Source: Caulobacteraceae bacterium
Lineage (GTDB): Bacteria; Pseudomonadota; Alphaproteobacteria; Caulobacterales; Caulobacteraceae
Length of the DNA stretch: 64,000 nt
Assembly: GCA_947475415.1 (NCBI GenBank)
Contig: CANJLH010000017.1
Coordinates: 1-64,000 of the forward strand
Reading direction: 5' to 3'
A program made the position numbers and the translations under genes. Shown in pieces: positions 53,401-62,253 of this stretch. The first letter of the stretch is position 1; each line of letters opens with the position of its first letter. Below the pieces are notes generated by a model, which was given only the letters and a program-made list of their open reading frames with translations, did no database searches and was not told where the DNA came from.

Positions 53401-54315
53401 ATGAAAATCGGCGCCATGACTTCCGCCAGCCGCAGCGCAGCAACGCCGGCGGCTCTGGTCGAGCAGATCAAGACACTCGAGTCCCAGGGCCTCGACAGCG
53501 TCTGGATGCCCCAGACCTTCGCCTTCGACGCCATCGACGTGATCAGCGCCGCAGGCTTCGTCACGTCGAAGATCAACTTCGGAACCGCGGTAACCCCCAC
53601 GTTCCCCCGTCATCCCACCGCGCTCGCCGCCCAGGCGATGTCGGCGGCATCCCTCACCGGCGGTCGGTTCGTGCTGGGCATCGGCCTGTCGCACCGGGTG
53701 GTCATCGAAGGCATGTTGAACATGTCCTTTGATCGGCCGGCTCGGCATATGCGCGAGTACCTGTCGATCCTGATGCCGGCGCTGGGCGGCGAGACAGTCA
53801 ACTTCGTCGGCGAACAGCTTACGGCGCGGAACTTCAAGATCGACCTGCCGGGTGTAACGCCGCCGAAAGTCGCCGTGGCGGCGCTTGGTCCGGTGATGCT
53901 GCAGCTCGCTGGGAGCCTCGCGGACGGCACCATCACCTGGATGGTGGGGCCAAAGACCATGGAGGGCCACATCGTCCCCTCGATCCGTAAGGCCGCCGCT
54001 GACGCCGGACGCCCAGCGCCGATCGTGGCGGCCGGATTTCCCATCGCGCTCACCAGTGACGCGGACGCAGCCCGGGAGAAAATCGGCAAGGCCTTGTCGT
54101 TCTACGGCGTCCTGCCCTCCTATCGGGCCATGCTGGATAGGGAGGCCGCGGGCGCCAAGCCCGAGGACATCGCCATCGTCGGCGACGAGAAGACCCTGCG
54201 CGCCGCCGTCGGTCGCCTGAGGGACATCGGCGTGACCGACTTCATGGGTTCGGTGATGAACGTGGGGGACGATTCCGTCCCGCGCACCCTGGGATTCCTG
54301 GCGAGCCTGACCTGA
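53401..54315 (+). CDS. Luciferase-like (LLM class, TIGR03564-type) oxidoreductase
   Basis: 304 aa with RBS AAGGAG. MKIGAMTSAS start, QIKTLESQGLDSVWMPQTFAFD (blocks), PRHPTALAAQAMSAASLTGGRFVLGIGLSH (blocks), IVGDEKTLRAAVGRL near the end. Same fold as its upstream neighbour, which suggests two flavin-dependent steps or subunits in one pathway. Likely co-transcribed with apt (4 bp gap). Confidence 0.87.
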   Translation: MKIGAMTSASRSAATPAALVEQIKTLESQGLDSVWMPQTFAFDAIDVISAAGFVTSKINFGTAVTPTFPRHPTALAAQAMSAASLTGGRFVLGIGLSHRVVIEGMLNMSFDRPARHMREYLSILMPALGGETVNFVGEQLTARNFKIDLPGVTPPKVAVAALGPVMLQLAGSLADGTITWMVGPKTMEGHIVPSIRKAAADAGRPAPIVAAGFPIALTSDADAAREKIGKALSFYGVLPSYRAMLDREAAGAKPEDIAIVGDEKTLRAAVGRLRDIGVTDFMGSVMNVGDDSVPRTLGFLASLT

Positions 54316-54319
54316 CTTC

Positions 54320-54871
54320 ATGAGCGACATGGCCACACCCAATGCGGATCTGGCGGGCCTGGTCCGCACGATCACCGACTTCCCGAAACCCGGAATCCTG
54401 TTCCGGGACGTCTCGACCCTATTGGTCAGTGGGCCAGGATTTCGGACAGCGATCGAGCGGATATGCGCCACGGTGGACGCGGGCCGTGTCGACCTGATCG
54501 CCGGAATCGAGGCTCGGGGATTCATCGTGGGCGCGGCGCTGGCCTTTGCGCTCGGCAAGGGGCTGATCATGTTGCGCAAGGCGGGCAAGCTGCCTGGCGC
54601 GGCAGTGGGCCACGATTACGCGCTGGAATACGGAACCGACCGGATTGAGATGCATGTGGACGCCGCACCAGGCGGCGCGCGGGTCCTGCTGGCCGATGAC
54701 CTGATCGCTACCGGCGGCACGGCCTTGGCCGGCGCGCATCTGCTGCGCAGCCAAGGCGCACAGGTTACACAGGCCCGGTTCCTGATCGACCTGCCAGACC
54801 TCGGCGGAGCGGCGCGGCTGAAGGGCGCGGGCGTGGAGGCGGTCAGCCTGATCGCCTTTCCAGGGCACTGA
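54320..54871 (+). CDS. apt: Adenine phosphoribosyltransferase
   Basis: 183 aa, normal length. TDFPKPGILFRDVSTLL (residues about 19-35), IAGIEARGFIVGAALA (about 60-75), PRPP loop VLLADDLIATGGTALA (about 122-137). Makes AMP from adenine and PRPP. Start ATG 54320 (ATG 54329 alternative). Its stop is directly followed by the start of the MTA/SAH nucleosidase gene. Confidence 0.95.
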   Translation: MSDMATPNADLAGLVRTITDFPKPGILFRDVSTLLVSGPGFRTAIERICATVDAGRVDLIAGIEARGFIVGAALAFALGKGLIMLRKAGKLPGAAVGHDYALEYGTDRIEMHVDAAPGGARVLLADDLIATGGTALAGAHLLRSQGAQVTQARFLIDLPDLGGAARLKGAGVEAVSLIAFPGH

Positions 54872-55546
54872 GTGGTGATCGCCCGGATCGGTCTTATCGC
54901 GGCGCTTGAAGAGGAAGCGGACGCCTTCGCGCCGGACCAGGCCGGCCAGGTGGAGCGACTGGGCGAACACGACGTGCGGCTGGTGGAAATCGCCGGCCGA
55001 ATGGTCGCGGTGAACCGTTGCGGCGTCGGCAAGGTCAACGCCGCCAGCGCCGCGACCCTGATTCACAGCCGCTACAACGTCGACCTGTTGATGATCATCG
55101 GCGCGGCGGGCCGGCTTTCAGGTATCGTGGGGGATTGCTTCGTCATCCGAGACGCGGTGCAGGGCGACTATGGCGCGCGCAGGGCGGGCGGCTTCGTGCA
55201 CTTCACCGCCGGCGCCTGGCCGATTGGCCCGGCGGATATCGCGGCCATTTGCGCCCACCCCCTGCCCGACATTGGCCTGCCCGGGGCGCGGATCGTGACC
55301 ACTGACAGCTTCGTGGAATGCGTCGACTTCGCTGCCGGCCTGCGTGACGGCCTGGGCGGAGATCTTATCGATATGGAGACCGCCGCCCTGGCGCAGACCG
55401 CGGTTCGCCTGAGCGTACCCTGGGCCGCGATCAAGGCGCCCAGCGACGACGCCGACGCCCACAGCGCCGGCGACTTCACCGCCAACTTGCGCCGCGCGGC
55501 CAGACTCGCCGCGGAAGCCGCCGAACGGGCGATCGCCCACCTGTAG
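54872..55546 (+). CDS. 5'-methylthioadenosine/S-adenosylhomocysteine nucleosidase-like phosphorylase-family protein
   Basis: 224 aa from GTG 54872, abutting apt. Family landmarks: RIGLIAALEEEADAF, AVNRCGVGKVNAASAA (residues about 47-62), GAAGRL, TTDSFVE, DMETAALAQTA (catalytic Glu/substrate loop, about 172) and IKAPSDDAD (catalytic Asp). Releases adenine from MTA or SAH; apt then salvages it, which explains the tight pairing. Confidence 0.9.
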   Translation: MVIARIGLIAALEEEADAFAPDQAGQVERLGEHDVRLVEIAGRMVAVNRCGVGKVNAASAATLIHSRYNVDLLMIIGAAGRLSGIVGDCFVIRDAVQGDYGARRAGGFVHFTAGAWPIGPADIAAICAHPLPDIGLPGARIVTTDSFVECVDFAAGLRDGLGGDLIDMETAALAQTAVRLSVPWAAIKAPSDDADAHSAGDFTANLRRAARLAAEAAERAIAHL

Positions 55547-55554
55547 CCGCGAGT

Positions 55555-57819
55555 TCAGGCCTGGCGTGCGCCTCCGTTCGCGATCAGATGTTCAATTCGG
55601 GCGTCTGAAACGCCGAACGCGCGAAGCACCTCCTCGGTGTGTTCGCCGAGCGAGGGCGCCGCGCGGAGGTAGCGCGTGGGCGTGCGGGCGAAGCGCGCGA
55701 ATCCGCTCACCCCCCTCACCTCTCCGAGCTCCGGGTGGGAATAGGTTTCGAAGATCCCGTTTTCTTCGAGATATGGGTCTGTGAATGCGTCGTCGGCGCC
55801 GATGACCGGGGCGACGTGCGCGCCAGCCGAGCTCAACTGGTCCAGCGCCGCAGCCCTCGGCATCAGAGCCAGCGCCGCAGCGATCCGATCCGCCAGGGCG
55901 CCATCGCGCGTCGGATCGCCGTCTGCCGCAATCCCCATGGCTGAGCAAACCGCTGCGCGAGCGTTGGGCGCGCCGCAGAAGAGGCTGATCCAGCCGTCGG
56001 CGCATGGGTAGTACCGCTCGAAGGCGCTCAGACCTAGGCAGTCACGGGCGCCCATCGGACCGGCGGATTGGCCAACGGCGCCGGTGATCTCGCCCATTTG
56101 CAGGACGACGCTCTGGCTTGCCAGGCTGGTGACGATCTCCTGGCCGTCGCCCGTTTGCGCCCGCGCAACCAAGGCAGCCACGATCCCGAACGCGGCCATG
56201 GCCGCGGAGCCCACGTCATTGACCGCGATCTGGTGGAACACGGGTTCGTCGCCATAACCGCCCTGGGCCTGCATCATTCCGCTCTGGGCCTGCATCAGGG
56301 GATCAAATCCCGGAAGCGCGGCCTGCGGTCCTTCCCGCCCATATCCGGTGATCGACATGGAGATGATCCGCGGATTGACCGCCCGCAACGCCTCGTAGGT
56401 TATCCCCAGACGCTCGCGGACGCCGAGGCGGGCGTTGTCGATCACGACGTCGGCTTCGGCGGCCAGATCCAGAAATAGGTCGCGCGCCTCGACCTGCTTC
56501 AGGTCCAGAATCACACCCCGCTTGCCGCGGTTGTAGGCGCAGAATTGCAGCACATTGGTGCGGAATGGATCGCCGCCAGGAGACTCGACCTTGACCACCT
56601 CAGCCCCGAAGCTGGCCAGGATTGAGCCCGCGAACGCACCGGCGATGACTGCGCCAAGGTCGAGCACCCTGATCCCAGCCAACGGCGGCGCGTCCGGGGC
56701 TGGCGATGATGGGGCCGGTCCAGCGGCGCGGGGCCCGAACCCGCCGGCCGGCGCGGGACACGCCAGCCGCAGCGCCGCCGCCGGCGCGCCACTCATCTTC
56801 AGGGACACGCCAGGCATTGCAACTGAGCCGAACTCGGGGTGATCGAGCTCGACCCGCATGGCGTTGGCGGCGATGGTCGGCCCTGCGAACCAGGCTTCGC
56901 GGGTCTGGACCGGGGCGCAGGGCACGCCGCCGGCCTGCAGGATCTCCAGCCATTCGCTACGTGGGCGGGTCCGGAACGCCGCCTCCAGCTTCGCCGCCGT
57001 GACGTGGGCGCCGGGGTCGACGATCGCCGCGCCGAGATCGCCATCGATCAGGGGGTCGGCGAGCACCTCCCCCAGCACGCCGGTCACATCCAGCGCCGTA
57101 AGGTAGAAGGTCTCAAACAGGGCGCCCAGGAACAGCCACTCTGCGTCCGCGCAGCGATAGAGCCGATAATTGGGCGCACCGCCCAGGGGCGTGCGCCAGA
57201 TCGGAGGCTCCAATCCGCGCACCTTGGCGACCGGCCCCACCTGGGCGGCTCCATGCAGCCCGCTGACCACAAGACCCTGGCCGCAACCGGACCGCGCGCG
57301 CTCAAACAGGGCGGCGCCGATCGCGGCCGCCAAGCAGTTGGCCTGGCCATAATACGCCTGCGGCGCGATCAGGTGAACCGGCGAGCCGCCGTAGGAGGCT
57401 TGGCGAAAACTGATGCCGCTCAGCCCCGTGAGCGCATTGTGGGACGGAGCCAGGTTGCTCCAGCGCCCTCGATCTCCATAGGGCGGCGCCCAGGCATGGA
57501 TCAGCCGCGGATGCGCCGAGGTCAGTGTCGCCGCATCTAGGCCGAGAGGCTCAAGCGCGCCCGGCGGCCGGTCGAATATGACCACGTCGGCTTCGGCGAT
57601 CAGCGCCTTGGCGGCGCCCAGATCCGCTGGCGCGCGGAGATCAAGCGGCCAGATCTGCTTATTTCGGTTCCAAGCCAGGTATCCTCGCGCCTCGGCGTCG
57701 TTGTCAGCATCAGCGATTCGGATGACCTCAGCGCCGAAGTCGCCCAGGTGCATGGCGGCCATCGCACCCGCGAACCAGGTGGATGCATCCAGGACGCGGA
57801 TACCGACGAACGCGGTCAA
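55555..57819 (-). CDS. Double-domain family III CoA transferase (CaiB/BaiF-type fusion)
   Basis: 754 aa, twice the usual size: two CaiB-like domains (about 1-355 and 382-754) joined by a Pro/Ala-rich linker. Each opens GIRVLD.. (about 6 and 384) and has a FGAEVIRI- or FGAEVVKV-type strand. The second domain keeps the catalytic Asp in PGFDPLMQAQSG; the first reads APSHNALTGLSG, with His at that position. So one half is probably catalytic and one structural. It transfers CoA to a carboxylic acid and faces the acyl-CoA dehydrogenase gene divergently, fitting substrate activation before dehydrogenation. Confidence 0.88.
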   Translation of the reverse strand: MTAFVGIRVLDASTWFAGAMAAMHLGDFGAEVIRIADADNDAEARGYLAWNRNKQIWPLDLRAPADLGAAKALIAEADVVIFDRPPGALEPLGLDAATLTSAHPRLIHAWAPPYGDRGRWSNLAPSHNALTGLSGISFRQASYGGSPVHLIAPQAYYGQANCLAAAIGAALFERARSGCGQGLVVSGLHGAAQVGPVAKVRGLEPPIWRTPLGGAPNYRLYRCADAEWLFLGALFETFYLTALDVTGVLGEVLADPLIDGDLGAAIVDPGAHVTAAKLEAAFRTRPRSEWLEILQAGGVPCAPVQTREAWFAGPTIAANAMRVELDHPEFGSVAMPGVSLKMSGAPAAALRLACPAPAGGFGPRAAGPAPSSPAPDAPPLAGIRVLDLGAVIAGAFAGSILASFGAEVVKVESPGGDPFRTNVLQFCAYNRGKRGVILDLKQVEARDLFLDLAAEADVVIDNARLGVRERLGITYEALRAVNPRIISMSITGYGREGPQAALPGFDPLMQAQSGMMQAQGGYGDEPVFHQIAVNDVGSAAMAAFGIVAALVARAQTGDGQEIVTSLASQSVVLQMGEITGAVGQSAGPMGARDCLGLSAFERYYPCADGWISLFCGAPNARAAVCSAMGIAADGDPTRDGALADRIAAALALMPRAAALDQLSSAGAHVAPVIGADDAFTDPYLEENGIFETYSHPELGEVRGVSGFARFARTPTRYLRAAPSLGEHTEEVLRAFGVSDARIEHLIANGGARQA

Positions 57820-57908
57820 CCGAAGCGGATCCAGGTGAAGAGAAGGCGCGTCCGCCCGGGGCCGGAACCACCTTCGTCAGCCAACATGGTTCGTTTCCTC
57901 CAGACGCC

Positions 57909-57933
57909 TTGCATTTTGAGGGATACTTACATC
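57909..57933 (+). promoter_or_regulatory. Candidate promoter of the acyl-CoA dehydrogenase gene
   Basis: TTGCATT (57909-57915), 10-base spacer, CTTACATC (57926-57933), a partial match to the alphaproteobacterial RpoD consensus, 45 bases before ATG 57979. Confidence 0.25.
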
Positions 57934-57978
57934 ACTTTGCCCGCCGCGAAATCCGCGCTGCGGCTCAGGGGATTGTTG

Positions 57979-60321
57979 ATGAGTTTCGTACTGAATGACG
58001 AGCAGCGCATGCTGCAGGATCAGGTCCGCAGCCTGCTGGCGGAGAGGGCCGCGCCGGATCGCCTGCGCAAGTTGATCAAGGCCAACGCGGGCTGGGACGA
58101 GGACCTCTGGAAGTCCCTGGCCGAGTTGGGCGTCCTGGGCGCCGGCGTCCCCGAAGCATTTGGCGGCGTCGGCCTGGGGCCGGTCGAGGTGGGCGTCATC
58201 GCCCAGGAGATCGGTCGCGCCGTCGCCCCGGTTCCGTTCTTCTCGTCCATTTGCCTGGCCGCCGAAGCGTTGATGCTGGCCGGCACCCAGGCCCAGAAGG
58301 AGAAGTGGCTACCGCAACTGGCGTCCGGCGAGGCGGTGGGAACCTTCGCTTGGACAGAGGCGCCGGGCCGCCCCAGCTTCACACGCATCGACACCATTCT
58401 GGCTGGCGGCAAGCTGAACGGCCGCAAGACGCCCGTCCCAGACGCCGCCATAGCCCAGGTCTGCGTGGTCGTGGCCAAGTCCGGCGGCGACCTCACCTTG
58501 TCGTTGGTGGAGCTTGACCAGCCTGGAGTCACCCGCACCGACGTCGTCGGCATCGATGAACTGCGCCACTTCGCCGAGATCGAATTCAAGAACGCTGTGG
58601 CGGAACCCATGGACGGCGCGCCAGGTTCGGCGGCGCTCGACCAGCTTTGGAACCGTGCGGCGATCTATGCGAGCTTTGAGCAGGTGGGGGGCGCGGAAGC
58701 TTGCCTTTACATGGTGCGCGACTACACCCAGCAGCGCTATGTGTTCGCCCGCACGCTTGCCTCATACCAGGCGGTGAAGCACGCCCTCGCGGACATGTTG
58801 GCCAAGGTGGAGCTCGCCCAGTGCAACGCGCTCTACGCTGGCAAGGCCCTGCGCGACGCCCAGCCGGATATCGCCGTCGCCGCGGCCGCGGCGCGGATTG
58901 GAGCCACCGAAGCCTATGAGCTTGCGGCGCGGGAGAACCTCCAGTTCCACGGCGGCATCGGCTTCACGTGGGAGGCCAATTGCCATTTCCACTATCGGCG
59001 CGCGCGCATGCTCGCGCTCAGCCTGGGCTCAGCGCAAACCTGGACCGACCGGCTGATAACCGCGCTGGACGCCCAGACGCCGGCCCAATCCCCGGCGAAG
59101 TCGGCGGCGCAATCGCAGCGAAGCCCGGATTCTCCGGAGGACGCCGAATATCGCGCTAAGGCGCGAGCCTGGCTCGCCGAGAACGCCGCCGAGTACAAGA
59201 ATTTCGGCGAGATCCCTGAGGCGGAATTCCCACAGCGATCCAAGGCCTGGACCCGAAAGAAATGGGACGCCGGCTATTCCGGCATTGAGTACCCGCTCAA
59301 CGCTGGCGGAGCTGGCGGCACGGCCCGCCAAGCCCAGATCTTCGCCGAGGAGGAGGCCGCCTATGACGTACCACGCGGCGCGCAGCACTTCCTGGCTATG
59401 GTCGCCTATGAACAGTACGGCACACCGGAGCAGGTCGCCCGTTGGGGCCGCTCGATGCACTCCGGCGAGGGTCTGTGGACCCAGCTTTTCTCGGAACCCT
59501 CCGCGGGTTCGGATCTGGCGGCGCTGCGAACCCGCGCCGTGCGCCAGGGCGACAACTGGATCGTCAACGGCCAGAAGATCTGGTCCAGCGGCGCGCATCG
59601 GGCCGACTTCGGCTTCATGATCGCGCGAACCGACCCCAAGGCGCCCAAGCACAAGGGTCTGTCGTTCTTCTTCATAAACATGCGCCAGCCCGGCATCGAG
59701 GTGCGTCCGATCCGCCAGATGACCGGCGATTCCGAGTTCAATGAGGTGTTCTTCACCGACGCCGTTGTACCCGATGCCGACCGGATGGGCGCCGAGGGCC
59801 AGGGCTGGGCGGTGGCCATGTCGATCCTGGGCGCCGAACGAGCCCATGCCGGCACTGTTGGTCAAGGTGAGTCGCCGGTGGCGACCACCAACCTGTTGCG
59901 GGCGGCGCGGCGCTCACGCACTGACACAGGTTGCGCCTTGGACGATGGCGCAATCCGCTCAAAACTCGCCAGCTTCTACGTGGATGAGCAAGGGGTGAAG
60001 AACTTCGCGCAGCGTATGATGCAGCAGATGGCCGGGGGCCAGACGCCCCAGACCATGCCGATCATGAAACTGACCAGCTCGATCCGGAATCAGCTGGCCT
60101 ACGCCTTCCTGCAGGACATGGAGGACGTCTGCGGCGTGGTGAAGGGGTCGGACCGGCCGGCGGACGAGGACAAGTACTACGACTATCTATACTCGCCGAT
60201 CTGGCGCATCGCGGGCGGTGCGGAGCAGGTGCTGAAGAACCAGCTGGCGGAGCGGGCGCTGGGCATGCCCGGCGATGTGCGTTTCGATCGCGACGTGCCC
60301 TTCGAAGACCTTCCCGCCTGA
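57979..60321 (+). CDS. Fused double acyl-CoA dehydrogenase
   Basis: 780 aa from ATG 57979 (the frame is open further back to 57748 but overlaps the divergent gene). Two ACAD domains: about 1-363 and 389-780, joined by a Gln/Ser/Ala linker (AQSPAKSAAQSQ). Domain 1 ends QFHGGIGFTWEANCHF...RRA; domain 2 has SEPSAGSDLAALRT (FAD/substrate loop), NGQKIWSSGAH, and WRIAGGAEQVLKNQLAERALG, where the usual IYEGT Glu is Ala. Resembles the alpha2beta2 heteromeric ACADs of steroid degradation, here in one chain. Introduces an alpha-beta double bond; the hydratases follow. Confidence 0.9.
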   Translation: MSFVLNDEQRMLQDQVRSLLAERAAPDRLRKLIKANAGWDEDLWKSLAELGVLGAGVPEAFGGVGLGPVEVGVIAQEIGRAVAPVPFFSSICLAAEALMLAGTQAQKEKWLPQLASGEAVGTFAWTEAPGRPSFTRIDTILAGGKLNGRKTPVPDAAIAQVCVVVAKSGGDLTLSLVELDQPGVTRTDVVGIDELRHFAEIEFKNAVAEPMDGAPGSAALDQLWNRAAIYASFEQVGGAEACLYMVRDYTQQRYVFARTLASYQAVKHALADMLAKVELAQCNALYAGKALRDAQPDIAVAAAAARIGATEAYELAARENLQFHGGIGFTWEANCHFHYRRARMLALSLGSAQTWTDRLITALDAQTPAQSPAKSAAQSQRSPDSPEDAEYRAKARAWLAENAAEYKNFGEIPEAEFPQRSKAWTRKKWDAGYSGIEYPLNAGGAGGTARQAQIFAEEEAAYDVPRGAQHFLAMVAYEQYGTPEQVARWGRSMHSGEGLWTQLFSEPSAGSDLAALRTRAVRQGDNWIVNGQKIWSSGAHRADFGFMIARTDPKAPKHKGLSFFFINMRQPGIEVRPIRQMTGDSEFNEVFFTDAVVPDADRMGAEGQGWAVAMSILGAERAHAGTVGQGESPVATTNLLRAARRSRTDTGCALDDGAIRSKLASFYVDEQGVKNFAQRMMQQMAGGQTPQTMPIMKLTSSIRNQLAYAFLQDMEDVCGVVKGSDRPADEDKYYDYLYSPIWRIAGGAEQVLKNQLAERALGMPGDVRFDRDVPFEDLPA

Positions 60322-60351
60322 CACCCGCCATCCCCCTAAGGATCCGCGCCA

Positions 60352-61224
60352 ATGACCACACACAACTTTGAATGCCTGCTGTTTGAATTCAGCGAGGGCA
60401 TCGCGACCCTGACCCTCAACCGGCCCGACCGGATGAACGCTTTCGGCATGAGCCAGAGCCAGGATCTGATAAGCGCCCTGGACGTCACCGACGCTGACGA
60501 TTCCATCAAGGCGGTGATCATCACCGGCGCGGGCAAGGCGTTTTCTTCCGGCGCCGACCTGTCCGGCGGCGGATTCGCCCGCGAGCGGGCCGAGGAGACC
60601 GGGCCGATCGACAAGCTGCCGGTGGCCCGGGATGGCGCCGGCGTGATCACCCTAAGACTCTACGCCAGCAGGAAGCCGCTGATCGCGGCGGTGAACGGGC
60701 CTTCGGTGGGCATGGGCGCCACCATCCAGTTGGGCATGGACATCCGGCTCGCTTCCACTGAGGCCCATTACCATTTCGTCTTCGGCCGTCGCGGCATTGT
60801 CCCGGAGGGATGCTCGACCTACTTTCTGCCGCGCCTGGTGGGCATTGGCACAGCCATGGAGTGGTGCGCCTCAGGCCGGCGCGTGCCGGCCGGGGAGGCG
60901 CTCGAGCGGGGGCTCGTGCGCTCGCTGCATTCGCCGGAAGACCTGATGCCCGCGGCCCGCGCCATCGCTAAGGACATGGCCGACAATGTGGCGCCGGTTT
61001 CCATGGCGCTGACCCGCCAGATGATGTGGCGGATGATGGGGGCCTCGCACCCCATGGAGGCTCATATCGCCGAGAGCCGCGCCCTGCACCACCGTTTCCG
61101 CAGCGCCGACGCGCGGGAAGGGGTGGGCGCCTGGCTGCAGCGGCGCGAACCGAATTTCCCCGACAAGGTGTCGGAACTTCCCGACATCTGGCCAGGCTGG
61201 CAAGAACCTGCCTACGAGGCGTAG
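60352..61224 (+). CDS. Enoyl-CoA hydratase/isomerase family protein
   Basis: 290 aa, RBS AAGGA. Crotonase fold: ATLTLNRPDRMNAF (residues about 17-30), oxyanion GAGKAFSSGADLSGG (about 63-77), AAVNGPSVGMGATI, FGRRGIVPEGCSTYFLP (Glu in the second catalytic position). Hydrates or isomerises enoyl-CoA made by the ACAD, 30 bp upstream. Slightly longer than the standard 260 aa. Confidence 0.9.
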   Translation: MTTHNFECLLFEFSEGIATLTLNRPDRMNAFGMSQSQDLISALDVTDADDSIKAVIITGAGKAFSSGADLSGGGFARERAEETGPIDKLPVARDGAGVITLRLYASRKPLIAAVNGPSVGMGATIQLGMDIRLASTEAHYHFVFGRRGIVPEGCSTYFLPRLVGIGTAMEWCASGRRVPAGEALERGLVRSLHSPEDLMPAARAIAKDMADNVAPVSMALTRQMMWRMMGASHPMEAHIAESRALHHRFRSADAREGVGAWLQRREPNFPDKVSELPDIWPGWQEPAYEA

Positions 61225-61260
61225 GCTGCCGGCGGCTGATGGAATGGGAGGAGCGGAATC

Positions 61261-62094
61261 ATGAGCGATGCGCCCATGCTGCTGGACGTCGCTGACGGGG
61301 TCGCTCTGATCACCTTCAATCGGCCAAAGCAGCTGAACGCCTTCACCAAGGAGTCCAACCGCCTGTTCGATGCGGCGATGATCCGCTGCGAGCAGGATCC
61401 CGAGGTGCGCGCCGTGGTGATGATCGGGACCGGCCGGGGCTTCTGCGTCGGCACGGACATGAGCGACTTGAAGGAGACCAGCCAGAAGGGTGCCAGCGAG
61501 GATTTCCCACACCCAGAGCGGCCGCCGGCGATGTATGACGTCTTCGCCGACGCCCCGATCGAGTTGCGATCGCGTTACGTCCTGCCGAAGGCCCTCGGCA
61601 AGCCTGTGATCGCGGCAGTGAACGGCGCCTGCGCAGGCATCGGCCTGGCGTTGGCGGCGTCCTCCGACGTGCGTTTCGCCAGCACCGAGGCGGTGTTCAC
61701 CGCCATCTTCGCCCGCCGCGGCCTGACCGCGGAGACGGGCCTCGCATTCATGCTGTCGGCGCTGATGGGTATGGGTGCGGCCTCAGACATGCTGCTGTCG
61801 GGACGGAAGATCCCCGCCGAAGAGGCCAAGGCCATGGGACTGGTGAACCAGGTGACGGCCCCCGAAAACCTGCTGTCCCAGGCCATGGCCTATGCCCGGG
61901 ACATCGCCGCCAATGTGTCGCCGCGATCCACCCGGGTAATCAAGAAGCAATTGTGGGCGGCGCAGCGCCAGTCCTTTCTGGACGCGGCGATCCTGGCCTA
62001 TCGCGAAGCCGGCCGAAGCCTGAAATCGGAGGATTTCCGCGAGGGCGTGGCTCATTTCCTAGAACGGCGCGCCCCGCGATTCACGGGACAGTGA
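61261..62094 (+). CDS. Enoyl-CoA hydratase/isomerase family protein
   Basis: 277 aa, RBS GGAGGAG. VALITFNRPKQLNAF (residues about 14-28), GTGRGFCVGTDMSDL (oxyanion loop), AAVNGACAGIGLALA, FARRGLTAETGLAFMLSALMG. Second crotonase of the unit; paralogous rather than identical to the first (e.g. GTGRGFCVGTDM against GAGKAFSSGADL), so it may act on a later intermediate. Its stop lies inside a perfect terminator hairpin. Confidence 0.9.
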   Translation: MSDAPMLLDVADGVALITFNRPKQLNAFTKESNRLFDAAMIRCEQDPEVRAVVMIGTGRGFCVGTDMSDLKETSQKGASEDFPHPERPPAMYDVFADAPIELRSRYVLPKALGKPVIAAVNGACAGIGLALAASSDVRFASTEAVFTAIFARRGLTAETGLAFMLSALMGMGAASDMLLSGRKIPAEEAKAMGLVNQVTAPENLLSQAMAYARDIAANVSPRSTRVIKKQLWAAQRQSFLDAAILAYREAGRSLKSEDFREGVAHFLERRAPRFTGQ

Positions 62095-62106
62095 ATCGCG
62101 GGGCGC
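62069..62106 (+). terminator. Perfect 16-bp terminator overlapping the hydratase stop
   Basis: GCGCCCCGCGATTCAC (62069-62084), loop GGGACA, exact complement at 62091-62106. The TGA (62092-62094) lies in the 3' arm, so coding and termination sequences are shared. Confidence 0.85.
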
Positions 62107-62253
62107 GGTCGAGAAGCTGACGATTCAGACCGGCCGCGGTCGGCTCGTTCCCGCCGATCCAGAACCCCGGGGTCCGCCCCCGGTTAAAGTAACCCGGAGT
62201 CCCTTGGCCAGGGACGAGCTGGGTTGCGGCGTCGGTCGCGCTGGCAGGCACAG

